DNA of 64,000 nt from Planctomycetaceae bacterium (GCA_021732415.1 JAKFVC010000030.1:1-64000), one strand, 5' to 3'. Numbered from the stretch's first letter, positions 17,392 to 27,757 are shown. Notes: a model not told the origin generated them from the letters alone. Translations and numbers: made by a program.

Positions 17392-19509
17392 TTACTCGTC
17401 CTCATCCTTCATCTGAGCTGCCGCAATCACCTTCTGCTGTTCGTTCGGCGGCATGATCTCGTAATGGCTCAGTTCCAGGGTAAAGGAACCGCGGCCACCG
17501 GTGATGCTCGACATGCTGCGAGCGTAAGTCATCATTTCTGAGACCGGCACCCGCGCAGTGACGATCTGATAGCCGCCCGCTTCCGAATCCAAACCCTCGA
17601 CCCGGCCGCGACGGCTGTTGAGGTCGCTGGTGATGTCACCCAGTTTGTCACCGGGAACATAGATTTCCGCTCGAGCGATCGGTTCCAGTAACTGCGGACG
17701 GGCTTCTCGGAAGAGGTTGCGGAAACACATGCTGCCCGCGATCCGGAAGGCCGTTTCGTTACTGTCAACGGGGTGATCTTTGCCGAAGAAGATTTCAACA
17801 CAGACATCCTGAATCTGATACCCGGCCGCGACCCCCTTTGTCATGCGTTCGATCACACCCTTCTCGACAGCAGGGATGTACTGATTGGGAACTGATCCAC
17901 CAGAGACGCGATCGACGAACGCAAAGTTCAAGACGGGATCGTAATGGTATTCGCGGAGATGATCGAATCGGTCCTTCGTGAAATATTCCTCGGGGTTGAT
18001 CCCCTGTGGGAGCGCTGAGACTCGCAGGTGGACTTCGGCGAATTGACCCGATCCCCCCGACTGCTTCTTGTGGCGATAGCTCCCCTCTTTCGCCCCGGCG
18101 ACTGTTTCGCGATAAGCGATCTTCGGCTGGTGCGTGACCACATCGACCTTGTCTCGCTTTTGCAGACGGTTCTGCACGATCTGCAGATGCAGTTCGCTCA
18201 TCCCCTGCATCACCATTTCATGCGTCTGCGATTCACGAGTCACCTTGAAGGTGGGGTCCTCTTCTTCGATCTTGTGCAGAGCCCCCGATATCTTCTGCTG
18301 ATCATTCCGGCTCTTGGGCTCGACGGCGAGACCGATCATCGGAGTGGGGAATGTCATCCCCGGGAGGATCACGGTTCCGCGTGTTTGTCCGTTGCCGAAA
18401 CAAATCGTATCACCGGTATGCAGATCTTCGACTTTCGACACGGCCACGATATCGCCCGCGTAGGCTGCGTCGACGGGTTCTTGAGTCCCCCCCTGGACAT
18501 GAAACAGATTGTGGATCTTCAACTGCTTGCCAGTCGTCGGACACAGGATCGTCGAGTCCTTCGTCAATTTCCCGGAGAACAATCGGATGTAGCTCAGCTT
18601 GGAGACGAACGGATCAATCCGCGTCTTGAACACCTGCCCGACGAGCGGCCCGTCGGCATCGGATTGGACATCCACTTCGGTGCCATTCATGTCCTTACCC
18701 ATGCGATGCAACGCATTGGGGGCCGGAGCATACAAGGTCATCGCGTCCATGAATTCATCCACGCCGACACCCGTGCGAGCACTTGCGCAGAACATGGGAA
18801 TCAACGTTCCGGCGATCATTGCTTTCGTGATTCCGGACGCGATCTCTTCGCCGGACAGAGTTTCTCCATTGAAGAACTTCTCCATCAACACGTCATCGGA
18901 TTCGACGATCGCGTCGATGACCTGTTGACCGTATTCGGCAACATTCACCACGCCTTGTCGCGTGCTGGCGCCGGGTAGCGTGCTGACTACACCCTTAAAC
19001 CCGGGACCGATTCCCAGGGGGACGTTCAGCGGCAAGCAGTTGGCACCGAACGTAGCCTGGATGTCTGAGACCACCTGTGAAAACTTGATGTTATCGTGAT
19101 CCAGCTTGTTGAGCAGAATCATGCGCGCCATCCCGTTCTGGGTGGCCTGTTGAAAAACCTTTCGAGTGTTGACTGCGATACCGGAATCGGCCGCAATCAC
19201 GATCACCGCCATTTCGACCCCGCGCAAAGCGCTGATGGTCTGGCCGATGAAGTCCGGATACCCGGGGGTATCGATGATGTTGTTCCAGTGTCCTGAGCGA
19301 TTAAAGTGCGAGATGTGGGAACTGATGGAAAACTTGCGTTCGCGCTCTTCGTCGTCCACGTCGAGCAAACTGGTTCCATCATCGACAGATCCTTGTCGAT
19401 TGGTTACTCCCGCCCGGAACAGCATCAAATCCGAGAGAGTAGTCTTCCCCACGGCCCCGTGTCCCACCAGGGCCACATTTCGGATGCCTTCGACCTGTGT
19501 GATAGCCAT
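17392..19509 (-). CDS. Elongation factor G-like translational GTPase
   Basis: A full-length (705 aa) EF-G homologue with GTPase, domain II, III, IV and V regions. The P-loop is GHGAVGKT (16-23) rather than the GHIDAGKT of canonical EF-G, and switch II is DTPGYPDF (80-87), with Tyr84 where canonical factors have the catalytic His. NKLD for guanine recognition is present, as is the domain IV loop region (SGGSGQFAEVHLRV). These variants mark the EF-G-like (FusA2/EF-G II type) branch. Such paralogues may act in ribosome recycling or poorly coupled translocation; this is inferred. The gene is away from any ribosomal operon and has its own terminator, so it is not the str-operon fusA. Confidence 0.9.
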   Translation of the reverse strand: MAITQVEGIRNVALVGHGAVGKTTLSDLMLFRAGVTNRQGSVDDGTSLLDVDDEERERKFSISSHISHFNRSGHWNNIIDTPGYPDFIGQTISALRGVEMAVIVIAADSGIAVNTRKVFQQATQNGMARMILLNKLDHDNIKFSQVVSDIQATFGANCLPLNVPLGIGPGFKGVVSTLPGASTRQGVVNVAEYGQQVIDAIVESDDVLMEKFFNGETLSGEEIASGITKAMIAGTLIPMFCASARTGVGVDEFMDAMTLYAPAPNALHRMGKDMNGTEVDVQSDADGPLVGQVFKTRIDPFVSKLSYIRLFSGKLTKDSTILCPTTGKQLKIHNLFHVQGGTQEPVDAAYAGDIVAVSKVEDLHTGDTICFGNGQTRGTVILPGMTFPTPMIGLAVEPKSRNDQQKISGALHKIEEEDPTFKVTRESQTHEMVMQGMSELHLQIVQNRLQKRDKVDVVTHQPKIAYRETVAGAKEGSYRHKKQSGGSGQFAEVHLRVSALPQGINPEEYFTKDRFDHLREYHYDPVLNFAFVDRVSGGSVPNQYIPAVEKGVIERMTKGVAAGYQIQDVCVEIFFGKDHPVDSNETAFRIAGSMCFRNLFREARPQLLEPIARAEIYVPGDKLGDITSDLNSRRGRVEGLDSEAGGYQIVTARVPVSEMMTYARSMSSITGGRGSFTLELSHYEIMPPNEQQKVIAAAQMKDEDE

Positions 19510-19780
19510 ACGCGACTTCCTTTACTTCATCGAGAACAATGAGCGGAATCCGCAGACGTGATATGATCTTCATAGTTTACTCACACAGGAGTCGTGGGAG
19601 CAAATAAATTATGCGAAACGATCGAGGGGTAGGTTGGAACTTCAAGATCTCTCGCATGTCCGACATTCGTCTTTGCCACCGGTCTTGTCCCGATTTCAGA
19701 CAAAACCTATCATCCGCCACCTGGAATCGCGCCCCGAGGGCGCGCCTCATAAGTCGGGCTCAAAGGATTGAGCGATCGTT

Positions 19781-20653
19781 ATGAAACCGCATCTGCGCTA
19801 TCTCGAATTCTTCATCCTGATGCTGATTCTCTACGGCATCATCGCGCACCTCCTGGAACTGGAATTTGACGACAGCGATAATGCGGCCATATTCTTCCTG
19901 TGGTCCGAGCGCATCGTCACTCTGCTCTTTACCATTGAGTACTTCGTCCGCTGGATCGCGTCGCGCAGTTGGATCTACCCTTTCCGACTCATGGCGATCA
20001 TTGATCTGCTGGCGATCCTTCCCTTTTATCTCGGCTTCTTGCTTGATCTGCGATCTCTGCGGCTGATTCGCGCGGGGCGTGTCTTGCGGCTGATGAAGCT
20101 CTATCGCTATACCGATGCCTTGCACGGTATTCAGAACGCCTTCATGCAGGTGCGGTATGAATTTGGAATCATCGGGTTTGCGGTATTTACGCTGGGTTGC
20201 CTCTGCTCAGTGGGCATCTATGAATCCGAGAAAACGGTCCAGCCGCAAATGTTCGCGAAGCTGTCCGACGCGGCCTGGTACACGGTGACGACGCTGACCA
20301 CCGTCGGCTACGGCGACAAAGTTCCGGTGACCTTGCCCGGCAGGCTGATTGCCGTCTTCATGATGGTCTGCGGACTCGGGCTGTTCGGAACGTTTGTCAG
20401 CCTGATCGGCAGCGCGTTTCTGGAAGAACTGCGCAAAGCCCCGCGTCAGATTTGGAGCAAAGCCCCACCCGTGGCGATGATCGACGTCCAACAGGGTGCC
20501 GAGTCGCATGAGTCCTTTGATCCCGCGACTGTCCTCCATGACTTGGACAGGGGCGTCTACCTAAAGCACGGCGAGCAAAACCAACAGGAAGTCACCCGCC
20601 TGCTGAGCATTGCCTGTCGGCTGTTGACTGAGAAGAACCCCAAAGCTGCGTAG
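19781..20653 (+). CDS. Voltage-gated potassium channel (Kv-like)
   Basis: The 290-residue product has six membrane segments. The voltage sensor S4 carries regularly spaced arginines (RSLRLIRAGRVLRLMKLYR, about 91-109). The pore loop holds the potassium filter TVGYGD (174-179), preceded by AWYTVTTLT, and S6 follows (LIAVFMMVCGLGLFGTFVSLIG). The cytoplasmic tail is about 75 residues without a recognised regulatory domain. It would conduct K+ across the inner membrane. The stop codon is the TAG (20651-20653) at the edge of a REP1-like copy, so the last codon before it directly joins the repeat. Confidence 0.92.
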   Translation: MKPHLRYLEFFILMLILYGIIAHLLELEFDDSDNAAIFFLWSERIVTLLFTIEYFVRWIASRSWIYPFRLMAIIDLLAILPFYLGFLLDLRSLRLIRAGRVLRLMKLYRYTDALHGIQNAFMQVRYEFGIIGFAVFTLGCLCSVGIYESEKTVQPQMFAKLSDAAWYTVTTLTTVGYGDKVPVTLPGRLIAVFMMVCGLGLFGTFVSLIGSAFLEELRKAPRQIWSKAPPVAMIDVQQGAESHESFDPATVLHDLDRGVYLKHGEQNQQEVTRLLSIACRLLTEKNPKAA

Positions 20654-20938
20654 GACGGGTCTCCTGGCCCGTCCAAGCCAGTAACAATGCGCGGCAAGCT
20701 GTAGGAAGACCTGGTTCATTTTGTATTTCTTTGTGTCCTTCGTGACCTTTTGTTCAAAAGGATTGGAACAGAAGGTCACAAAGGACACGAAGAATTGCGA
20801 AGCCCTGGTCTGGTGGTCCAGGGAACTTGCTGGACCTCAAATATCGATCGAAGTCGTGCGCCGAACGAAGCTCCTGATGGGTTGATTCTTTTTTGACCCA
20901 AATGCTACGGGCTCGGCCGGGCCGGGAGACCCGTCCTA
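20651..20938. repeat. REP1 pair enclosing a TRI1 pair
   Basis: Outer copies: 20651-20674 (TAGGACGGGTCTCC..., preceded by CG, so with the GTAG form) and 20915-20938 (...GGAGACCCGTCCTA). Inside is the TRI1 pair 20727-20755 / 20766-20794 (arm GAACAGAAGGTCACAAAGG...). The outer left edge forms the stop codon of the channel gene. The cluster fills most of the gap before ftsY. Confidence 0.9.
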
Positions 20939-21044
20939 CAGTACATATCGCCTCCAAACCCTCCTTGTTCACGCCCTCCCCAGCCCTTATGATTCCCAAT
21001 TGAAAAGTATTCTCGAGTCCTCGGCATGACATGAGCGTTTGGTT

Positions 21045-21992
<948 letters not shown>

Positions 21993-22490
21993 GTGAATTC
22001 TTAAGGCCTGCGACAAATCAGCCGCTGGGCGCTAGCTGACGGTTCGGATTGACGATCAAATCGATTCAACCGTTAGAACCGGACGCTAGTGCGTTCCGGC
22101 TGATTTACAGTTCGTAAATCGAACTACATACCCAAGCTGCCACGAGAATAAGCAGCTTGCTCGCCAAACAGGCGGATATCTCTGCCGGTGCCTATTTCCG
22201 CAGCACGAAATTGCCCCCCCTAGGCATTTGAGGCCGAAATGCATCGGTCGACGGCACATTCCTGATGCCGTAACGAATTGTCACAACAAGGGTTAGCCGT
22301 TTGCGTCTGACAACTGCCCGACTTGCTGGCACATCAATTGCATTTCGAACAATTGGTGAATGTTGCCGCGAGACCGGTCCCGGGGCAACAGTGCGCTTGC
22401 TGTATTAGATCTCATTCTTGCGGGCGTCAGCGTGTGCACCTGCAACTGAGATTGCCTACCCCACCGATGTATCTGCGGAGTTTTACCACT
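21993..22490. other. Intergenic region between ftsY and amt
   Basis: It holds the PAL3 inverted pair 22017-22048 / 22076-22106 (AATCAGCCGCTGGGCGCTAG... and complement), related to 4868-4950. The remainder (22110-22480) has no repeat-family copy and no gene; the in-frame stretch before the amt start lacks coding character. The amt promoter should be here; I see no certain sigma-54 site. Confidence 0.6.
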
Positions 22491-24020
22491 ATGAGGCGTT
22501 ATTTAGCGCTCGGATTGCTGAGTCTCTTTGCGTTCAACCTGTCCCTTCCTTACCTGTTAGCTCAGGATCCGGCTCCCGCTGCTGCTGCGGCTCCTGCCGA
22601 GGCTGCTGCTCCGGCAGCTCCTGCGGCTGAAGCCCCCAAAGCTCCGCCGACCATTGAAGAACAGATCGCGACACTCAATGCTGCCAATGCTGCGATGACG
22701 GTCAAAATGGACACCGCGTGGGTCATGTTGACCGGCATGCTGGTGTTCTTCATGAACCTCGGATTCGCCACGGTCGAATCGGGCATGTGCCGGGCCAAGA
22801 ACTGCGTGAACATTCTCTCGAAGAATTTCATCGTGTTCGCCGTCACGACACTCTTCTTCTATGCCCTGGGTTGGGGGTTGATGTTCGGTAATGGTGCTGA
22901 GGGGCCATTGAAAGATTACGTTGGTTCGGCCGGATTGTTCTTCGTTTCGGGTGCCGATAATAGCCCCGCGATTCTGGCTGATTACAAGGGAGACTATGCC
23001 GGCTTGAGCTGGGCAGGTGTTCCGCTGTGGGCCAAGTTCTTCTTCCAATTGGTGTTCGCGGGAACTGCTGCGACGATCGTGTCGGGTGCTGTTGCCGAAC
23101 GCATTAAGTACCTTAGCTTCATCCTCTTCAGTGCCGCGATGGCTGTCTTTATCTATCCCGTGGTTGGTCACTGGGTATGGGGTGGCGGCTGGTTGCAGTT
23201 GCGAGGTTTCGCTGACTTCGCCGGTTCGACTCAGGTGCATTCAATCGGCGGTTGGGCCGCCTTGACGGGTGCGATCATCCTCGGGCCGCGTATCGGCAAG
23301 TACAGTGCAGACGGCAAGGTGAACGGTATCCCCGGTCACAGCATGATGGCGGCCACGATTGGCTGCTTGATCCTGTGGTTCGGCTGGTTCGGGTTCAACC
23401 CGGGCAGCACGATGGCTCTCGCTCCGGAAATTATCGCTCGTACCGCTGTCACAACGAACACCGCGGGTGCCGTGGCAACTCTGACCGCCACGATTACGGC
23501 TTGGATTATTCTCGGTAAGCCTGATATCGGTATGACCCTCAACGGTTGCCTGGCCGGACTGGTTGCGATTACTGCTCCTTGTGCATTCGTCACTGTTCCG
23601 CACTCAGCCGTCATCGGTGCGATTGCCGGTGTGCTGGTGGTCTTCGGTGTGCTCGCGTTCGACCGCTTGAAGGTTGACGATCCGGTCGGTGCGACTTCGG
23701 TTCACTTGCTGAACGGTGTGTTCGGTACGCTGTGCGTCGGTATCTTCTCGAAGCCTGAATGGATCGTTGAAGCCACTGCCAATACCGCCTGCAAGGGTGG
23801 ATTGCTGTACGGCGGCGGAATCGATCAGTTGGTGACGCAAGCGATTGGTGTCGGGGCGTGTGCCGGCTATGTGCTGGTCACCTCAGCCGTCACGTGGCTC
23901 GTGTTGAAGTACACGGTCGGTATCCGTGTCTCGGCTGAAGAAGAAGTCGACGGTCTGGATCATGGCGAGCACGGCAACGTCTCCTACCATGGATTCGTCA
24001 TGGCGGCTCCGGGTAACTAA
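22491..24020 (+). CDS. amt: Ammonium transporter (Amt family)
   Basis: From ATG 22491 (GGAG 10 nt upstream) the 509-residue product has a signal peptide (MRRYLALGLLSLFAFNL...) and an unusual Ala/Pro-rich linker of about 45 residues before the 11-segment Amt core. Core marks are MDTAWVMLTGMLVFFMNLGFA, the pore twin-histidine sites in TQVHSIGGWAAL and SVHLLNGVFG, and GFNPGSTMAL. It passes ammonium across the inner membrane. A reading from TTG 22323 would add 56 residues and is rejected. No glnK/PII gene is next to it, which is unusual since amt and glnK are often paired. Confidence 0.93.
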   Translation: MRRYLALGLLSLFAFNLSLPYLLAQDPAPAAAAAPAEAAAPAAPAAEAPKAPPTIEEQIATLNAANAAMTVKMDTAWVMLTGMLVFFMNLGFATVESGMCRAKNCVNILSKNFIVFAVTTLFFYALGWGLMFGNGAEGPLKDYVGSAGLFFVSGADNSPAILADYKGDYAGLSWAGVPLWAKFFFQLVFAGTAATIVSGAVAERIKYLSFILFSAAMAVFIYPVVGHWVWGGGWLQLRGFADFAGSTQVHSIGGWAALTGAIILGPRIGKYSADGKVNGIPGHSMMAATIGCLILWFGWFGFNPGSTMALAPEIIARTAVTTNTAGAVATLTATITAWIILGKPDIGMTLNGCLAGLVAITAPCAFVTVPHSAVIGAIAGVLVVFGVLAFDRLKVDDPVGATSVHLLNGVFGTLCVGIFSKPEWIVEATANTACKGGLLYGGGIDQLVTQAIGVGACAGYVLVTSAVTWLVLKYTVGIRVSAEEEVDGLDHGEHGNVSYHGFVMAAPGN

Positions 24021-24035
24021 TCGTCCTCAAGACTG

Positions 24036-24067
24036 GTTGCCCGGCGGTAATGGGTCCGCCGGGCAAC
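24036..24067 (+). terminator. GC-rich hairpin after amt
   Basis: A perfect 12-bp stem, GTTGCCCGGCGG and CCGCCGGGCAAC with an 8-nt loop, starts 15 bp after the amt stop. There is no clean T-run (ATATTAGTT follows), so it may protect the 3' end or act with the stronger hairpin at 24191. Confidence 0.6.
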
Positions 24068-24190
24068 ATATTAGTTCACCGCCGATGTCCGTGAATGGCT
24101 GGTTCCGGACTCGGTGATTTAGAGATTGCAGCGACCGCTCTCCACCCGCTACCTGACGGTTGCAAGACGCACCTAGTGGGCATGAGATTT

Positions 24191-24231
24191 CCGCCGGAGC
24201 AGTCACGGAATGACTGACCCGGCGGTTTTTT
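24191..24231 (+). terminator. Rho-independent terminator after amt
   Basis: CCGCCGG pairs with CCGGCGG, extended inside by CAGTCA/TGACTG, and a TTTTTT run follows. It is 170 bp after the amt stop, so the amt transcript probably has a long 3' untranslated part with two hairpins. Confidence 0.8.
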
Positions 24232-24254
24232 ATTGCGCCGTCATTTCAAAATGA

Positions 24255-24343
24255 TTAGCCACAGAAGGACACAGAAGAAACACAGAAAAGAAGAATTCGT
24301 TCTCTTCCTATTCTGTGTTTCTTCTGTGTCCTTCTGTGGCTAA
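24255..24343. repeat. TRI2 inverted pair
   Basis: Left arm 24255-24287 (TTAGCCACAGAAGGACACAG...) and right arm 24311-24343 are reverse complements of 33 bp. Each arm has three copies of a CACAGAA unit. A second TRI2 pair lies inside the REP1 pair at 56529-56612. It lies between convergent genes (amt and the M16 pair). Confidence 0.92.
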
Positions 24344-24364
24344 AATTCTTCCCTATCGATGTCG

Positions 24365-25600
24365 CTACTTCCAGGCCACCGTCGCCTTCGGACCAATCGT
24401 CACAGTCGTCGTCTGAGCCAGAGGAAACGCCGCCAGCAGTTCGCGGATCTGGGCCGTCGTCACTGCCCGAATTTGTGCCAGATCTTCGGCCACCGACTGA
24501 TATCGGTTCCGATAGATCCAGTTGTTCCCCAGCGATTCCAGCCGGCCCATCGGCCGCTCGCTTGATAAGACCACGCGTGAGCAAACCTTGCTCTTAGCTT
24601 GAGCCAGTTCCTGTTCGGTCACCCCTTCGCGGTTGATCTTTTCGTAGACTTTTCGGACGCGTCCCAGGTTGGGTTCGGTTTCGTCCGGCTGGCCGTTGAA
24701 GAACGTTCGGAAGACGCCCGCGCCGTGGTATTCCTGATAGGTCAACTCGGCCCCTTCAACGTAGCCCGGATCGACAAGCTCCCAGTACAGCCGGCTGCCG
24801 CTGTCGTCACCCACAATCACCGACAACAATTCGGCGGCAGCCCGTAGCGGGTGCACCGCGTCCGGGGCCGGATCCTGGTGCATGACGTGTTGTTGCTGAG
24901 TCGTCTCGCGCTGAATCAGATACGTCCCGCGGTGTGGCTGATGACCCGTGACCGTGCGCCCCGGTTCGCCAGCAGGCCAGTCGGCACAGTACTTGTTCGC
25001 CAGTTCGAGGACTTCCGACCACTCACAATTTCCGGCGACAGCCAGGATGACATTGCCTGCTAGATAATGATCGTGGTGATAGCCACGCATCTGCTCCGAA
25101 GTCAGCGCTGAGACACTCTCCTTGGTTCCCAGCACGCTGCGTCCCAGCGGATGCCCCTCAAAGTGGGCCTGCATCATCTTCTCATAGGCCACGAACATCG
25201 GCTGGTCGTCATACATCCCGATCTCTTCGAGGATAACGTTCTTTTCCATGTCGAAATCGTCCTGCCGCAATGCCGGACGAATCAACGCTGCCAACAACTC
25301 GGTGGTGCGATCGAGATACTCCGGCAGCACGGCCGCGTAGTACATCGTCAACTCTTCTGCCGTCGCCGCGTTGTACTTGGCGCCGACCTCGTCAAAGATG
25401 CGATTCACGTCGTCTGCGGAAAAGCGATCGTTCCCCTTGAAGGCCATGTGTTCGAGAAAATGGCTGACACCCGAAACCGCATCGGTCTCATCGCGCGAAC
25501 CAGTCTTCACGAAGAAGCCCACGCCGACACTGTACACGCTCTTGGTCAACTCGGCGATCACTTGCAGGCCGTTGTTCAGCCGTGCCTCATGAAACTGCAT
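24365..25600 (-). CDS. M16 zinc peptidase, catalytic-type subunit
   Basis: The 411-residue product is an M16 (pitrilysin/processing peptidase) protein. The inverted zinc motif HFLEH is present (His47, Glu50, His51), with the third ligand region in VILEEIGMYDDQP. The N-terminal LNNGLQVIAELTKSVYSVGVGFFVKTGSRDE is typical. It overlaps by 14 bp the end of the second M16 gene upstream (25587-26834), so the two are one operon and very likely form the usual heterodimer. No signal peptide is seen, so a cytoplasmic place is inferred. The substrate is unknown. Confidence 0.92.
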   Translation of the reverse strand: MQFHEARLNNGLQVIAELTKSVYSVGVGFFVKTGSRDETDAVSGVSHFLEHMAFKGNDRFSADDVNRIFDEVGAKYNAATAEELTMYYAAVLPEYLDRTTELLAALIRPALRQDDFDMEKNVILEEIGMYDDQPMFVAYEKMMQAHFEGHPLGRSVLGTKESVSALTSEQMRGYHHDHYLAGNVILAVAGNCEWSEVLELANKYCADWPAGEPGRTVTGHQPHRGTYLIQRETTQQQHVMHQDPAPDAVHPLRAAAELLSVIVGDDSGSRLYWELVDPGYVEGAELTYQEYHGAGVFRTFFNGQPDETEPNLGRVRKVYEKINREGVTEQELAQAKSKVCSRVVLSSERPMGRLESLGNNWIYRNRYQSVAEDLAQIRAVTTAQIRELLAAFPLAQTTTVTIGPKATVAWK

Positions 25601-26834
25601 TGGGCACCTCCAAGGGCTGAGGCCCCAGTGTCAAAATGGTGAAGTCTTTGGGGGGATATTTTTCGAGGTGTGCGTGTAACCGGTCCACCGTCAGCCCTTC
25701 AATCTGACCGCGGATTTCTGCCAGGGTTACGACCCGGCCCAGATGGAACCAGTCATTGGCGAGCGACGACGCCCGGCCGGAACTCGATTCCTGCTGCATA
25801 ATGAGCGAACTCTTCGCCCGAGCCTTACAGCGGTCGAGCTCTTCGTTCAGGATGCTCCCCTGCAGTCGCCGAATCTCCTGCAGCGTGACGTCCAGCGTCT
25901 CCTGGGCCCGCTCGACGGTCGTGCCGGCGTAGCACAGAACACGGCCGTCATCTTTGGAACTCGTCAGTCCCGCATAGACCGCATAGCACAGGCCGCGACG
26001 TTCGCGGACTTCCGTGAACAACCGCGAACTCGACCCGCCGCTCAACACACCCACCGCTGCCCACGCTGAATAATAATCGGGGTCGCGATAGGGGACGCTG
26101 TCGAAGGCGATGCCGATTTGCGTCTGCGTCGACTCATGTTCGATGTGATCGCGATACGCACCACGCGGGCCGGACAGGTAAACGGGTTCCGGTAGGACCG
26201 CCCAATCCCCAAACACTTCCTCAACCAGCGCTCGAATCTCGACCGGATCAACATTGCCGGCGACACCCAGTATCGACTCATTGGGCCGGAAACAGCGTTG
26301 AAAGTGCTGCTGGACGGTCGGCATCGACAGGTTCGAGAGCCCTTCCAGACTCCCCTCGCTGGGCTTGCCCCACGGAGCCGGATAGCACATCCGCCGCAGC
26401 TCAACCATGATCTTCTGTCGCGGCTCGTCTTCGATCGCCAGCAGGGTTTGCTCACTGCCTGCGACGGCCGCTTCGAACTGGTCTTCGGGCAAATGGGGAC
26501 GGCGGACGATATCAGCATAGAGTCGCAATGCCGCGGGCAGGTTCTCCGCGAGTGTGGCTCCGCTGAACGAGACGTAGCGCCGTTCCGCACTTTCGCCTCG
26601 CTGCAGTCCCAGGTTGTCGAGGGCGTTAGTCAGTTCCTGGCTGTCGAGGTCCCCTGCTCCACGCAGGAGCAACTCGACGAGTACCGAGGCACAACCGGCC
26701 TGATCGGGCGGGTCATAAATGCTGCCGGCGGGGACGAGCAGCGAAAAGGCCGCCGATTGCACATCGGCCATGGGCTCGATGAGCAACGTCAGTCCGTTGG
26801 GCAGTTGAAAAGTCTGAACCTGTTGCCCGGGCAT
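25587..26834 (-). CDS. M16 peptidase-like protein, zinc motif lost
   Basis: The 415-residue product shares the M16 fold (FQLPNGLTLLIEPMADVQSAAFSLLVPAGSIYD), but where the zinc motif HxxEH should be it reads VLVEL (51-55), so it cannot bind zinc there. In two-subunit M16 peptidases one partner keeps the zinc site and the other carries a glycine-rich loop; here GVLSGGSSSRLFTEVRERRGLCYAVYAG is that kind of region. It is the first gene of the pair. ATG 26834 is chosen (AGGAA upstream); a longer frame up to 27032 reads through a REP1 copy, which explains its odd GRTGLETRPT sequence. Confidence 0.9.
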   Translation of the reverse strand: MPGQQVQTFQLPNGLTLLIEPMADVQSAAFSLLVPAGSIYDPPDQAGCASVLVELLLRGAGDLDSQELTNALDNLGLQRGESAERRYVSFSGATLAENLPAALRLYADIVRRPHLPEDQFEAAVAGSEQTLLAIEDEPRQKIMVELRRMCYPAPWGKPSEGSLEGLSNLSMPTVQQHFQRCFRPNESILGVAGNVDPVEIRALVEEVFGDWAVLPEPVYLSGPRGAYRDHIEHESTQTQIGIAFDSVPYRDPDYYSAWAAVGVLSGGSSSRLFTEVRERRGLCYAVYAGLTSSKDDGRVLCYAGTTVERAQETLDVTLQEIRRLQGSILNEELDRCKARAKSSLIMQQESSSGRASSLANDWFHLGRVVTLAEIRGQIEGLTVDRLHAHLEKYPPKDFTILTLGPQPLEVPNAVS

Positions 26835-26966
26835 GTTTTCGATAACTTCCTGGACGATGGATAACGAAGCAAAAAAGCAATGCGAAGTCTGACGACGAAG
26901 TGAGCCACCAGCGTTCCAACCTCTGAATGTAGCGGGAGCTGACCCCAGTGACCAGCGCGGCGGTAC

Positions 26967-27152
26967 CGTGGGACGGGTCTCCAGGCCCGTCCGTCCAAAA
27001 TCGAAGACACATCTATCGGCGAGATTCGACAACCGGCGTAGCGGAATCTCGTAAGAGTTCCGCCTGGGAGTCGGGAGACCACCGCGGAACTCTCACGAGA
27101 TTCCGCTACGGAGATCCTGCTGGACGGACAGGCCGGGAGACCCCTCCCACGG
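26967..27152. repeat. REP1 pair enclosing a REP3 pair
   Basis: Outer REP1: 26967-26992 and a decayed copy 27122-27152. Inside is REP3: 27038-27064 (GTAGCGGAATCTCG...) and 27084-27109. The cluster lies between divergent genes, upstream of both, so it is not simply a terminator element. Confidence 0.9.
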
Positions 27153-27238
27153 ATTCAGCCACACTCAAACAGATGCACTCGCTGGCGCTTCGGGCTAGTA
27201 TTACTCGAAATTCCCGACTCGACCTCTGGCCTAATTCT

Positions 27239-27757
27239 ATGCGTGTCCTGTTATCTGAATCCCAAATTGCCGCGCGCCTCGACGAATTGGGGCACGAACT
27301 CAGCGCCGCCTATCGCGGCCGGCCGTTGACGGTTGTCGGCGTCCTGACGGGCAGCCTGCTGTTCGTGGCCGACCTCATGCGCAAGCTCGATGTGCCGCAT
27401 CAAGTCGGTTTTCTGCAGGCGTCCAGCTATCGCACGGGGACCAAAGCCGGCACGCTAAGCGTCAATCGCGAATACTTCCCCGAGATCACCGACCGCGACG
27501 TCATGCTGATCGACGACATCTTCGATACGGGTTGTACGCTGAGCACCCTCCTGGAGTTGCTCCAGGCTGCTCGTCCCAGAAGTCTCCGGACGGCAGTCTT
27601 GCTGTGGAAAGAGGGAACTCAAAAGGTCGCTCTGCAGCCCGACTACTTCGGCTTCAAGATCCCGAACGAATTCGTCGTGGGCTACGGCCTGGATCACAAC
27701 CAGGATTACCGCCACCTGCCGCACATTGCCGTCCTGGAAGCCAGCGATTTGGCGTAG
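27239..27757 (+). CDS. hpt: Hypoxanthine phosphoribosyltransferase
   Basis: The 172-residue product is a purine salvage phosphoribosyltransferase that makes IMP or GMP from hypoxanthine or guanine and PRPP. The PRPP loop VMLIDDIFDTGCTLS (88-102) is clear. So are GVLTGSLLFVADLMRKL near the N-terminus and FKIPNEFVVGYGLDHNQDYRHLP near the C-terminus, which forms the purine and metal site. ATG 27239 fits the family's usual length; an open frame back to 26948 runs through repeats and is rejected. The stop codon TAG (27755-27757) is the edge of a REP2 copy. Confidence 0.94.
   Translation: MRVLLSESQIAARLDELGHELSAAYRGRPLTVVGVLTGSLLFVADLMRKLDVPHQVGFLQASSYRTGTKAGTLSVNREYFPEITDRDVMLIDDIFDTGCTLSTLLELLQAARPRSLRTAVLLWKEGTQKVALQPDYFGFKIPNEFVVGYGLDHNQDYRHLPHIAVLEASDLA

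Noticed and set aside
26835-27032. N-terminal extension of the second M16 gene, reading GRTGLETRPTVP
   Set aside because: The sequence is the translation of a REP1 copy; the family N-terminus and a ribosome site are at 26834.
26948-27238. Long upstream extension of hpt
   Set aside because: It reads through the REP1/REP3 cluster; the start at 27239 gives the usual length for the family.
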